The notes: generated by a model from the sequence alone, not told the origin. DNA of 13,286 nucleotides from J089 sp964549745 (GCA_964549745.1 CAZJWP010000062.1:1-13286); one strand, 5' to 3'; positions 1 to 7,836 are shown, numbered from the stretch's first letter. Made by a program: numbers and translations.

Positions 1-1232
1 CGGCCGGATAAACCACGGATCTTAAACTTTATACCAGACTCCAGCACTTCCCGCTGAAGTACTTCCACCCCTTCCTGTGCCACCGATAACGATTTTCCCT
101 GATGAAATGGTATCTCGAATTCTGTCGTGATAAATCGTTCGTCAAGTTTGTCCGCAATTGCAGTGATAAGGCGATCCAATCGCAGGTGATCCCGGGCTGA
201 AATCATCAATCCATCCGGAAATAGATTGCGCAGACGTTGTATCCGGGTCGGATCAACCACCTGGTCAATCTTGTTCAATACAATCAAGACCGGGACTTTA
301 TCCGCTTCCAAATCTCCCAACACTTTGCGAATTGTATCGAAGTGATCGCTGAGCTGATCGGATGCCGCATCCAATACGATCAGAATTAAATCAGAATGCA
401 CAACCTCCGAAAGCGTGGAGCGAAAACTGGCCACCAAATGATGCGGTAACTTTCGGATAAATCCCACCGTATCGCTGAGATAAAACTCCCGCGATTCGTC
501 CAACTTCACTTTCCGAACCGTTGTATCCAATGTGGCAAATAACTGATTACGGATAAGTACATCCGCACCGGTGATGGCATTCATGAGTGTGGACTTCCCG
601 GCGTTGGTATATCCCACCAAAGCTACTTTAAATCCCTGGTCTCGTTGATGAGTCTGGATCGATCGTTCTTTATCGATCTTCACCAATTCTTTCTTCAATT
701 TGGCAATTCGGGTACGGATTAGTCGCCGGTCGACTTCGATCTGGGTTTCACCGGCCCCGGCCCGGGTTCCACGACCGCCCATCTGCCTTTCCAGGTGCGT
801 CCACATTCGGGTTAATCTCGGAAGCATATATTGTAATCGTGCCAGTTCAACCTGGGTCTTGGCTTCCCGGCTTTGAGCGTGCTTATGAAATATATCAAGT
901 ATCAAGGTTGAGCGGTCAATAACTACAATATTCTTGGACAATTTCTGGAAATTCTTGACCTGCACCGGACTCAAATCATCGTCGACGATGATCAATTCAC
1001 AGTCCAGTTCGTGGGCCTGACGGATGATCTGTTCCGCTTTTCCCTTTCCCACAAAAAAGGACGGATTGATTCTGGACATACGTTGGGACACGCGACCGAC
1101 CACTTCCAACTCTGCTGTTTCCGCCAGCATAGCCAGCTCCTCAAGGTGTTGATCCACCTGGTAGGCATCGGTGTGCCCGTATGCTACACCGACCAGTATG
1201 GCTTTTTCCCGGTTATTCTCTAACTCAGCCAT
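1..1232 (-). CDS. hflX: GTPase HflX, 3'-truncated by window edge
   Basis: Ribosome-associated GTPase of the HflX family, known to bind the 50S subunit and split or rescue stalled 70S ribosomes. Translating the minus strand from the ATG at 1232 gives 410 codons without a stop, so the gene runs off the left edge; E. coli HflX has 426 residues, so only the C-terminal end is likely missing. The N-terminal HflX domain shows FVGKGKAEQI near residue 62 and the family signature GAGETQIEVDRR near residues 155-166. The GTPase motifs follow: G1 GYTNAGKST (207-215), G3 DTVGF (254-258), G4 NKID (320-323) and G5 SAR near 343. The start lies inside the end of the upstream VWA gene (8-base overlap, ATGGCTGA), so translation is probably coupled. 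An AAAGAAG tract abuts the ATG; no strong Shine-Dalgarno is seen. Identity is very secure. Confidence 0.96.
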   Translation of the reverse strand, partial: MAELENNREKAILVGVAYGHTDAYQVDQHLEELAMLAETAELEVVGRVSQRMSRINPSFFVGKGKAEQIIRQAHELDCELIIVDDDLSPVQVKNFQKLSKNIVVIDRSTLILDIFHKHAQSREAKTQVELARLQYMLPRLTRMWTHLERQMGGRGTRAGAGETQIEVDRRLIRTRIAKLKKELVKIDKERSIQTHQRDQGFKVALVGYTNAGKSTLMNAITGADVLIRNQLFATLDTTVRKVKLDESREFYLSDTVGFIRKLPHHLVASFRSTLSEVVHSDLILIVLDAASDQLSDHFDTIRKVLGDLEADKVPVLIVLNKIDQVVDPTRIQRLRNLFPDGLMISARDHLRLDRLITAIADKLDERFITTEFEIPFHQGKSLSVAQEGVEVLQREVLESGIKFKIRGLSG

Positions 1233-3285
1233 CTTCTTTGGGAGCGCGAATTCCGGCCGGGTCCAGCCGGCCGATGATGGTCTCGGCCACAGCCAACAAT
1301 ATTGCCAGGATCAGGAAAAAACGCCAGAGCGATTTCCCATAGCGAATGGTTTCCAATTCCGAGCGGATTTGGGGTCCGGCATTGATTTGCCGAATCGTGG
1401 CGGACTCGAATCGTTCCGCCAACAAGTCCGGATTCGCACGCAATTCCGGGTATTCTGTCGGCGCCAGGTGAGCGGAAAAAGAGGCATACGGGTAGCCATC
1501 GGACTGAACTTCATAAGACCCGACTTCGGAGATATTAGTAATATTCAGTGTCTCCGTATTGAAGTCCGGAATCACCAGGAAACTCTTTCCGGACGGACTG
1601 ATGATCTCCCACTTGCTGTTGATTACATCACGGGAGACGGACAATACTTTAGTCTGTTCCACTTCCACAGGTGCAGTGCTGGTCTCATCGGTGGCTGATA
1701 GCAGGAGAATCCGATGTAATAGCGGCACCAGAAGCCCGCGCATGGGCAGGTCGTTCCAGTCCAGATTCATGAGACTGGTAAAAATAAACAGGGAGCCTTT
1801 CCCTACATTATGGCGGATCAGGAACGGATCTCCGTTAGTCATCCGTAATATCACATCGTCACCGGATCCGGGACGGACTTTCACATACTGAAAAACCTCC
1901 GGAAGTTCGCCCTTCAGGTTGCGGAGATTCAGATCGGAGAGGATTGGATCGGTGGCCCTGGAATTAAGGGCAAAGAAATTATTAGATCGGGCTTTTTGAA
2001 CTCCCTTTGAAACCGGAATCCCCAGATCACGTCGTGCGGTGTTACTGAGCGAATTGGCCAGTGATTCCCCGTAAAAAAGGAGTCCGCTTCCTCCCGCTTC
2101 CAAAAAGTCCTTCAATTCACGGGCGGTTTTGTCCGGGATATACAGAGGATTGTGAATGATGAACACATCCGCTTCATCCAGAAGCAGGTTTTCCGGAACC
2201 GGATTAGGATTTTTAGTGACGATCAGGAAATGAGACAAATTATCAATGGATGACAACGCCAGGTTCAGGAAAAAGCCATCATCACCCTCGCCGGTGGTGA
2301 TGTTGCATGCGATCTGCTCCGGAATGGAAATATCCAGAGTCCATTTGTTATCCAGCGTGAAATCGTCATCGGGAATCTCTAACCGGCCCTTGATAATTCC
2401 CACATCACCGGGAAAGGCCTGAAAGAGATACCCTTTCCGTGTTCCGGGCGTCAGGGTGGAAACCACCTGCCCGACACGCTGGTCGCCCAGGTACAAATCC
2501 ACCGGAATATTCTTTTTTTCAACCTGGCCGTCATTTACAAGAGCGGTCTGAATCTTGAGCAGTGAGTTAGGCAAACGGACTTCGCTTTGTACTTCCGCTG
2601 ACCGGATGGACAAATTGTCCTCCACCAAGGGGAAATGAACAAAATAATAACGCCAGGATGAATCCGGTTTCCAGTCCGCATCCGGAACAGACTGAAAATC
2701 GCTGAGCAGGAAAAATTCTTTGTTCGGTTCGTGGGGTTTTTCTTTCATCAGAATCGAATCCACCGCTGCCCAGATACGGTCTCTTCCGGCGGTTTGGACA
2801 ATATCGGCAAGACGGGACTGGATATCGGTGGGATTTGGTTCACCATCATATACTTTTTGGAATGGTGTGGTCTGGTAGATCGCCACGGTGCGGTCGCCCT
2901 TAATGGACGATAAAATCTCCGGAATGAAAACCGTCGCCTGTTTCATAAAAGACACACCTTTGTCTTCGGCAGCCATGCTGGCGGAATTATCGATCAGGCA
3001 AACGACGCGGCTCTGTTGTTCCCCGGCCACCCAGGATGGGATGATGCCTTGCCGTACCGGCCGGGCAAAAGCCAGAACCAGAAACAGAATGATCAAGGTA
3101 CGAATCAGGATCAACAACCATTGCTTTAGATTGACTTTCCGGATGGTTTCGTGTTCCAGTTCCTTGATAAACACCAGGGAACTGAATTCCACTTCCTTCG
3201 TGTTGCGCTGGCTCAGCAGGTGGATCAAAATCGGGATTGCAGCAGCGAACAAACCCCACAGAATGGATGGTGACAGAAAGGTCAT
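1225..3285 (-). CDS. BatA-type membrane protein with von Willebrand factor A domain
   Basis: A 686-residue membrane protein. The N-terminus matches the aerotolerance-regulator/BatA N-terminal domain: a hydrophobic helix at about 5-24 ending in IHLLSQRN, a basic-acidic linker, and a second helix at about 55-75 ending in FARPV. A VWA domain follows with an intact MIDAS core D99-x-S101-x-S103 (LIDNSASM). Residues about 350-530 resemble the glutamine-amidotransferase-like fold often found in long BatA relatives (EADVFIIHNP, FLEAGGSGLLFYGES). A last transmembrane helix lies at about 652-672, with a short basic tail. The family is common in Bacteroidota and Planctomycetota; function is poorly known, often envelope or stress related. 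It overlaps the lipid-kinase gene by four bases (ATGA) and hflX by eight. No MoxR ATPase or BatB gene is visible here, which is unusual for classical bat clusters. The family call is firm; the role is unknown. Confidence 0.88.
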   Translation of the reverse strand: MTFLSPSILWGLFAAAIPILIHLLSQRNTKEVEFSSLVFIKELEHETIRKVNLKQWLLILIRTLIILFLVLAFARPVRQGIIPSWVAGEQQSRVVCLIDNSASMAAEDKGVSFMKQATVFIPEILSSIKGDRTVAIYQTTPFQKVYDGEPNPTDIQSRLADIVQTAGRDRIWAAVDSILMKEKPHEPNKEFFLLSDFQSVPDADWKPDSSWRYYFVHFPLVEDNLSIRSAEVQSEVRLPNSLLKIQTALVNDGQVEKKNIPVDLYLGDQRVGQVVSTLTPGTRKGYLFQAFPGDVGIIKGRLEIPDDDFTLDNKWTLDISIPEQIACNITTGEGDDGFFLNLALSSIDNLSHFLIVTKNPNPVPENLLLDEADVFIIHNPLYIPDKTARELKDFLEAGGSGLLFYGESLANSLSNTARRDLGIPVSKGVQKARSNNFFALNSRATDPILSDLNLRNLKGELPEVFQYVKVRPGSGDDVILRMTNGDPFLIRHNVGKGSLFIFTSLMNLDWNDLPMRGLLVPLLHRILLLSATDETSTAPVEVEQTKVLSVSRDVINSKWEIISPSGKSFLVIPDFNTETLNITNISEVGSYEVQSDGYPYASFSAHLAPTEYPELRANPDLLAERFESATIRQINAGPQIRSELETIRYGKSLWRFFLILAILLAVAETIIGRLDPAGIRAPKEDG

Positions 3286-3869
3286 GGCAAGACCGCCAGC
3301 ATAAAGACCATTGCCAGGGCGCTGAAAACCGGAATCCGAAGGTTGTCATCGATCGGGATCGGAAAAAGTTCAACAATCATGGCAATTACAGCACCGACGA
3401 TTCGGACCGCCCAGGGAATTGCCGGAAAAAACCAGGCCAGGATCAGACAGATCGCCAATCCGGCAAAGAAACCTTCGATGGACTTGGCGCCCAGAATCGG
3501 ATGTCCGATACTTTTCCCCACCAGCGCTGCAAGTGTATCACCAAAACCCATATACAACAGCGCCAGAATCGCGATGGTTTTGGGAAAGATCAATATCGTG
3601 AGAAAAGCACCGGCAAAAACCCAGGTGGCGCCGGTCCAGCTTCCGTTTATTTCTTCCGGCTTTAGCATGATATTCAGGTAACGCTTGAAAAATCCGTCCA
3701 TGAATCCGGGCCGATTGCGTAGAGTTTCAACTGCCAGGGCGATGAGAAACAAGACAAATAAAATGCCTGCAGGAATCCACCTGTCGTTGAAAAGGACCAG
3801 GTATCCGATGGGAATCACTGCATTGCCGATGTGTATAATTTTGCGGAAAAAATCGCCGGAAGTCAGCAC
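3282..3869 (-). CDS. Dolichol/phytol-kinase-like integral membrane lipid kinase
   Basis: A 195-residue, very hydrophobic protein resembling the SEC59/DGK1/VTE5 family, which phosphorylates polyprenols, phytol or diacylglycerol, often using CTP. Visible family motifs are RKIIHIGN near residues 9-16, GDTLAALVGKSIG (110-122), AKSIEGFFAG (128-137) and a C-terminal ELFPIPIDDNLRIP segment (167-180). Several membrane helices fill the rest. The start is a GTG at 3869, three bases after the TAG of the PASTA gene, with no obvious Shine-Dalgarno, so it probably relies on read-on from upstream. The stop overlaps the VWA gene start by four bases (ATGA). Plausible substrates in a bacterium are undecaprenol or another isoprenoid alcohol, but substrate and nucleotide donor cannot be read from sequence. 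Family call good; exact substrate unknown. Confidence 0.85.
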   Translation of the reverse strand: MLTSGDFFRKIIHIGNAVIPIGYLVLFNDRWIPAGILFVLFLIALAVETLRNRPGFMDGFFKRYLNIMLKPEEINGSWTGATWVFAGAFLTILIFPKTIAILALLYMGFGDTLAALVGKSIGHPILGAKSIEGFFAGLAICLILAWFFPAIPWAVRIVGAVIAMIVELFPIPIDDNLRIPVFSALAMVFMLAVLP

Positions 3870-3872
3870 GGG

Positions 3873-4628
3873 CTATTTATTCATCATCTGGTTAAAGATG
3901 TCCTGCATGTCCAGGACACTGATGGTGATGTCGACAGGCTGGGCGCGGTCCAGAACCGTACCGGCATCCACCGATTGCTCCAACACAGTAAACGGAATTA
4001 AATCTTCGTTCTGTCGATAAAATACTTTCCCAAGAGTCAGTCCGGCATTCTGCAATTCTTCCACGGCCTTTTTCTGGCTGAGGCCAAACAGATTGGGAAC
4101 CTGGAAAAAATTCGGCGGCATACCCTTACTGACCGTAAGATGAACGCCCAGTCCCTTGGGTACCGGATCGCCGGCTTTCGGCGCTTGCCAAACAACGGTG
4201 TTTTCCGGAAAATCGGGATTGTATTCAGTAAAAACCGTATCGATCTCCAATCCTGCTTGTGAAAGCATGATTTGAGCGCTTCTTCGGGACTGGCCCACCA
4301 GATTGGGAACCGCCACCATTTTTTCAGGACGTGTGATCGTGAGGCGTACCGTGCGCCCTTCCTTCACTTTAGTGTTCGCCTTGGGATATTGGTCAACCAC
4401 TACGTTGGCGTCCTGTTTGTTGGTGTACAATGTATCATAAACCATGCCCTTAAAACCTTCGGAGCCAAGGACGCCTAAGGCTTTGGTCAGCGGTCGATTT
4501 ACCGCGTTCACCATGTACCGTTCTTGTCCGTGGCGGGTATACCAGGGCATGATCACCAATTCCATGGCAACCAGGATGGTGACCGTCATAAATCCGATCG
4601 CAATCAGGTAACGCAGTAATGTTCTCAA
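3873..4628 (-). CDS. Membrane-anchored protein with three PASTA domains, no kinase domain
   Basis: A 251-residue protein with a short cytoplasmic N-terminus, one transmembrane helix (about residues 7-28) and an extracytoplasmic part made of three PASTA repeats at about 35-100, 105-168 and 175-240. The last two begin with the typical AVPNLVGQS and QVPNLFGLS, and repeats end in patterns such as VRLTITR and VHLTVSKG. PASTA domains in penicillin-binding proteins and Stk/PrkC kinases bind peptidoglycan fragments or help position the protein at the wall. No kinase or transpeptidase domain is present. The start is TTG at 4628, supported by an AAGGA site at 4636-4640 with a seven-base spacer and by a TTGA overlap with the rsmB stop. 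The gene lies directly behind fmt-rsmB; in Bacillus the PASTA kinase prkC lies a little further downstream of fmt-rsmB. A role in wall sensing or wall assembly is an inference. Confidence 0.9.
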   Translation of the reverse strand: MRTLLRYLIAIGFMTVTILVAMELVIMPWYTRHGQERYMVNAVNRPLTKALGVLGSEGFKGMVYDTLYTNKQDANVVVDQYPKANTKVKEGRTVRLTITRPEKMVAVPNLVGQSRRSAQIMLSQAGLEIDTVFTEYNPDFPENTVVWQAPKAGDPVPKGLGVHLTVSKGMPPNFFQVPNLFGLSQKKAVEELQNAGLTLGKVFYRQNEDLIPFTVLEQSVDAGTVLDRAQPVDITISVLDMQDIFNQMMNK

Positions 4629-5935
4629 GAATGTATCCTTAATAAAACACCAAATAATCCATCAATGGATTCATCTACGGGACGCGTATTCAATGCGCCG
4701 CGTTCGTCGATCCACCGGGACGGAAATTGGTCCGATGGTGACTCCACCTCAATTCGGTCAGATAATTTAAGCACGGCGTCAACCACATCCCAATTCTCTT
4801 CAGGTTCCAGCGAACAGGTGGCATATACCAAGCGTCCGCCGGGCTTCACAAATTGGATCATGTGACTCAAAATCCTGATCTGCATTTCACGAAACTTTGC
4901 GGTATCATTCGGTCGTCTTCGCCACTTGATGTCCGGGTGTTTCCCAATCACACCGGTTCCCGAACAAGGCGCGTCAATAAGCACCGCGTCGGCCATGGGA
5001 AATTCGTCCTTTGTGGCATCCTTCACAGACCATTTAATAATGTTCGCAGGATGTCGTTTGCCGTCGGACTTCGCCCGATCAATACGTTTGGGCGATAAAT
5101 CAGAGGCGTGGATAATCCCGGTGTTGTTCATCCGTTCAGCTATATAACGGGTTTTGGTACCGGGTGCTGCACATACATCCAGGATGGTTTCACCCGGCTG
5201 AGGATTCAGCAATTCCACAATGGCGCCGGAGCCTCTTCCCTGCACGGATAAGGAGCCATTCAAAAATAAAGGGTGATTCCACAATTCGGAGGGCGAACCT
5301 TCCACGACGTAGAATCGGTCGGATTTGGCGATCGGCACAAGGTGTAACTGCGTATCGATGAGTTGTTCCAATAGTTCCGTTTCTGAGATCATGCCAACAT
5401 TACGGCGAATAATTGTACCGGTTCCGATGTTCAGATTTTTACACAGACGAGCTGTGTTTTCCTTGCCATAGAACCGAACCCAGCGCTGGACCATCCAGTC
5501 GGGGAAGGATTCCTTTTGGGGCAAGGGGAGTTTCTCAGACGTTTTGGTATTGGATGCCCCGGACAAACGTCGTCCCAGAGCATTGATAAATTTGGCGGCT
5601 TTGGAACTGATCCGCTTGTTTGCCAGGTTGACGGCCTCATTTACAGCGGCGTAGGCCGGGACGTTTTCATCGTACAGTAATTCATAGGTGAGGATTTGTG
5701 ACAAAGCGCGGAGATTATCCGGAATGCGGTTCCCCGGCCGTTTGGCAAAGGCATTGATGTGCCGGTCCAAAACCCTGCGCCAGCGAACACATTCTTTTAC
5801 CAATACAAAAGCGCGGGATGCATCGATTTTGGGAACGGACGGATTTATGAGCCGAGTAAATATAGAATCGAGGCGGCCGTGTGTTTTGTAAAATTGAATG
5901 AGCCCTTTCAGGGCCAGTTCACGTCCGTTGGTCAA
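4625..5935 (-). CDS. rsmB: 16S rRNA (cytosine-967-C5)-methyltransferase RsmB
   Basis: RsmB methylates C967 of 16S rRNA with S-adenosylmethionine. From the TTG at 5935 the protein has 436 residues, close to the 429 of E. coli. Residues about 1-130 form the NusB-like RNA-binding domain (ELALKGLIQFY, YELLYDENVPAYAAVNEAV, KFINALGRR). The Rossmann methyltransferase domain follows: SAM-binding DVCAAPGTKT (253-262), DAPCSGTGVIGKHPDIKWRR (321-340) with Cys324, and YATCSLEPEEN (371-381) with the catalytic Cys374 in TCS. The frame is open to an ATG at 6061, but those extra 42 codons overlap the C-terminus of fmt and look nothing like RsmB. The TTG overlaps the fmt stop as TTGA, the same arrangement as at the next junction. 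A GGAGA lies about 12 bases upstream, rather far, so coupling is likely. Confidence 0.95.
   Translation of the reverse strand: MTNGRELALKGLIQFYKTHGRLDSIFTRLINPSVPKIDASRAFVLVKECVRWRRVLDRHINAFAKRPGNRIPDNLRALSQILTYELLYDENVPAYAAVNEAVNLANKRISSKAAKFINALGRRLSGASNTKTSEKLPLPQKESFPDWMVQRWVRFYGKENTARLCKNLNIGTGTIIRRNVGMISETELLEQLIDTQLHLVPIAKSDRFYVVEGSPSELWNHPLFLNGSLSVQGRGSGAIVELLNPQPGETILDVCAAPGTKTRYIAERMNNTGIIHASDLSPKRIDRAKSDGKRHPANIIKWSVKDATKDEFPMADAVLIDAPCSGTGVIGKHPDIKWRRRPNDTAKFREMQIRILSHMIQFVKPGGRLVYATCSLEPEENWDVVDAVLKLSDRIEVESPSDQFPSRWIDERGALNTRPVDESIDGLFGVLLRIHS
4636..4640 (-). promoter_or_regulatory. Shine-Dalgarno for the PASTA gene TTG start
   Basis: On the minus strand AAGGA sits seven bases before the TTG at 4628. 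This decides the start: the next in-frame ATG is 13 codons later, inside the transmembrane helix. The site lies within the last codons of rsmB. Confidence 0.7.
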
Positions 5936-6861
5936 GTGCCGAATCTTTCTCCGGTTTGTAACCGGGCTCCGGCCTGATAGGCAGCAAAATTCATCGTCTT
6001 CCGACCTTCCGGTAAAACCATGATGGGCCGTAATAATCCGTCGCCGGTGCGGATAAGACAAGTTTTATTTGTCACTTCCACCAAAGTGCCGGGTGTTTCG
6101 CTTCCGGAGCCTTCAACGACTTCCGCTTTTAAAATGTAAAGCCGCTTGCCGTTGATGGTGGTGTAAGCGCGCGGAGCCGGTGACAGCCCGCGAATCCAGC
6201 CGTTGATTTCGGAGGCCGGTTTGGCCCACTGGATCAACTGCATCTCCGGTTTGATTTTGGGTGCCGGTGTAGCCAGAGAATCATCCTGTTTTTGGGGCGT
6301 CAGCGAATTGGCCGCTAATCCGTCAATGGTTTTTAGAAGGATATCTGCTCCCAGTACGGACAAGCGATCGAATAAGGAGCCGGCATTGTCGTCGTCCCGA
6401 ATGGGGACGGATTTTTGCATCAGGATTCCGCCCGTGTCCACTTTGGGCTGAATCTGAAAAGTGGTGACACCGGTTTCCTTATCGCCGTTGATGAGGGCCC
6501 ACTGGATTGGCGCAGCGCCGCGATATTTTGGAAGTAAAGAAGCGTGAAGATTGACAGCGCCATATGTCGGGATTTCAAGAAGTGATTTGGGTAAAATGCG
6601 GTAGGCAACGACGGCAAATAGATCGGGTTGAAGCCCGGAAAGCAAAGTGTGTGTTCTCGAAGATTTGAGATCATCCACGGGAAAAAACGGTAAATCAAGT
6701 TCCTTTGCCCTTTGGCCAACATCGGTCAATGTCAATTTGCGACCGCGGCCCATTGGACGTTCGGGATTGGACACCACACCGACGACGGTGTGAGCGGATT
6801 CTGCCAGAGCGTTCAGCGACGGAACCGCAAAATCCGGGTTTCCCATGAAGACGATTTTCAC
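5932..6861 (-). CDS. fmt: Methionyl-tRNA formyltransferase
   Basis: Transfers a formyl group from 10-formyltetrahydrofolate to initiator Met-tRNA. From the GTG at 6861 the protein has 309 residues (E. coli 315) and begins in the standard way, KIVFMGNPDFAVPSL. Catalytic motifs are AVNLHASLLPKYRGAAPIQW with Asn104 and His106, and Asp142 in VDTGGIL. The C-terminal part (about 205-309) is the OB-fold tRNA-binding domain. An in-frame ATG at 6942 would add 27 residues, but these are translated from the inverted-repeat element upstream and have no match to Fmt, so I reject it. Only a weak GAGAG precedes the GTG. It is first in the run fmt-rsmB-PASTA-lipid kinase-VWA-hflX. Its partner def lies upstream on the same strand, separated by a 438-base gap rather than adjacent as in many genomes. 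Confidence 0.95.
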   Translation of the reverse strand: MKIVFMGNPDFAVPSLNALAESAHTVVGVVSNPERPMGRGRKLTLTDVGQRAKELDLPFFPVDDLKSSRTHTLLSGLQPDLFAVVAYRILPKSLLEIPTYGAVNLHASLLPKYRGAAPIQWALINGDKETGVTTFQIQPKVDTGGILMQKSVPIRDDDNAGSLFDRLSVLGADILLKTIDGLAANSLTPQKQDDSLATPAPKIKPEMQLIQWAKPASEINGWIRGLSPAPRAYTTINGKRLYILKAEVVEGSGSETPGTLVEVTNKTCLIRTGDGLLRPIMVLPEGRKTMNFAAYQAGARLQTGERFGT

Positions 6862-6916
6862 AATGCTCTCAGGAATTTGAATCGGCAATATTTTATGATC
6901 TGATTTCCTACTTTTT

Positions 6917-7043
6917 CCTCCCCTGACAAGGGGAGAACACAAAAGGGGTCGTTTTCTGAATAACTGTTAAACATTCGGCCATATTCTCAAATGAAATTTA
7001 CGTTTATTCAACCACCCCTGGCCCTTCCTAACCAGGAGGGGAA
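6917..7043. repeat. Imperfect inverted-repeat element between def and fmt
   Basis: Two related G/C-rich units face each other. The left unit has a hairpin CTCCCCT-GACA-AGGGGAG (6918-6935) followed by AGGGGTCGTT (6944-6953). The right unit has AACCACCCCT (7010-7019) followed by a hairpin CCCTTCCT-AACC-AGGAGGGG (7023-7041, with one G-T pair). AGGGGTCGTT and AACCACCCCT are complementary at 9 of 10 positions, and GAATAA (6958-6963) pairs with TTATTC (7004-7009). The whole could fold into a cruciform or large RNA hairpin. It looks like a small non-autonomous or REP-like repeat in two inverted copies. No clear target-site duplication and no T-run of an intrinsic terminator were seen. It sits just upstream of fmt, so it may affect read-through from yajC-def. 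Confidence 0.6.
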
Positions 7044-7060
7044 TAGATAAACCTTTGCCA

Positions 7061-7165
7061 CTATCTGTTTTTTCGAGTTCTTGCATCCCCGGCATTGGTT
7101 ATCCGCACGTTAAAATCCATGACAATGGAGTCGATTTGAAAAAGGATCTGTTTGAGCTCTGACAT
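7061..7165 (-). CDS. Small hypothetical ORF B, possibly frameshifted tail of ORF A
   Basis: A 34-residue frame from an ATG at 7165 to TAG at 7061. It begins MSELKQILFQIDSIVMDFN and ends in a basic stretch RTRKNR. The N-terminal part has helical, coding-like character. It overlaps ORF A in another frame, starting in its GAATGTCAG. No Shine-Dalgarno is visible. It could be a coupled micro-ORF, the continuation of ORF A after a frameshift, or chance. I do not recognise it. Confidence 0.22.
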   Translation of the reverse strand: MSELKQILFQIDSIVMDFNVRITNAGDARTRKNR

Positions 7166-7272
7166 TCGTCGGGACCAAACAGTAATTCATTCTGATCCTT
7201 CACGATAGTTCGCCGATATTCCCAAAATATTCCCCAGGCGACAAAAAGAAATGAAAATACGAGGCTGGTCAA
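7099..7272 (-). CDS. Small hypothetical membrane ORF A downstream of def
   Basis: A 57-residue frame, from a possible TTG start at 7272 to TAA at 7099, 27 bases after the def stop and in the same frame. It begins with a clear hydrophobic helix (LVFSFLFVAWGIFW) followed by a charged stretch YRRTIVKDQNELLFGPDE, the usual look of a single-pass protein with a basic inner flank. The last third (CQSSNRSFFKSTP...) looks less like protein, and the overlapping ORF B looks better there, which hints at a frameshift joining the two near 7165. No convincing Shine-Dalgarno precedes the TTG. Not recognised; either a small real gene of the yajC-def operon or a decaying one. Confidence 0.3.
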   Translation of the reverse strand: MTSLVFSFLFVAWGIFWEYRRTIVKDQNELLFGPDECQSSNRSFFKSTPLSWILTCG

Positions 7273-7299
7273 TAAATCGCTTTGGATACAGAGCGGGAA

Positions 7300-7836
7300 T
7301 TACAGCGCCGTTGTCCCGGATTTGATCTCTGTTCCCCCGTTATTCCGGATGGCTTTCAGTTGCTGCCGGTACTTCATGCGAACGATCTCTGACACGTGAT
7401 CGATCATGAGCTTTCCATTGACGTGATCCAATTCATGTTGAATGGCCCTTGCAAGCATTCCGCCGAATTCCTGCGTATGTTGCACACCATTTTCATCCTG
7501 ATACTCCAGAGTCACAAATTCGGGACGGGTAATGTTCAACTGGATGCCGGGCAGAGAGAGGCAGCCTTCCCCATATTCGGAGGAACCACGGCTGTTCACA
7601 ATCCTGCCATTGGTAAAAACCATGGGTTCATCTGCGTCCTCCGTGTGGGTTACATCGATGACGAAAAAATGCAGGTCCAGTCCAATCTGATTGGCGGCCA
7701 GGCCGATGCCGTCTGCTTCGTACATAGAGTCCCACATATCGGGCAGGAGCTTCCGGAGCGCCTCAAAATCGGTGACCGGCTCACACTGCTTCCGGAGGAT
7801 TGATCCCCCGTAATAAACGATGGATTGAACGGCCAT
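7300..7836 (-). CDS. def: Peptide deformylase
   Basis: Removes the N-formyl group from nascent proteins; a metalloenzyme, normally using iron. The 178-residue protein has all three family motifs: GIGLAANQ (43-50), EGCLSLP (90-96) with metal ligand Cys92, and QHELDH (133-138) with ligands His134 and His138 and catalytic Glu135. Length is usual for the family. The ATG at 7836 shares one base with the yajC stop (TAATG), so the two are co-transcribed and probably coupled. It undoes the modification made by fmt, 0.44 kb downstream on the same strand. The C-terminal tail after about residue 165 is short and low in similarity, as is common. Confidence 0.96.
   Translation of the reverse strand: MAVQSIVYYGGSILRKQCEPVTDFEALRKLLPDMWDSMYEADGIGLAANQIGLDLHFFVIDVTHTEDADEPMVFTNGRIVNSRGSSEYGEGCLSLPGIQLNITRPEFVTLEYQDENGVQHTQEFGGMLARAIQHELDHVNGKLMIDHVSEIVRMKYRQQLKAIRNNGGTEIKSGTTAL

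Noticed and set aside
1171..1698. 175-codon plus-strand ORF opposite the VWA gene and hflX
   Set aside because: Antisense shadow of two well-supported genes; composition is not protein-like and no ribosome site fits.
2888..3665. Overlapping plus-strand ORFs of 138 and 142 codons
   Set aside because: Shadows of the VWA and lipid-kinase genes, rich in Arg, Gln and Ser as expected from reversed hydrophobic codons.
5936..6061. N-terminal extension of rsmB to an ATG
   Set aside because: The added residues overlap the fmt C-terminus and have no RsmB character; the TTG at 5935 gives normal family length.
6862..6942. N-terminal extension of fmt to an ATG
   Set aside because: The added 27 residues come largely from the inverted-repeat element and precede the standard Fmt N-terminus.
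6917..7043. Intrinsic terminator for yajC-def
   Set aside because: Stable stems are present, but no T-run follows on the minus strand; better explained as a repeat pair.
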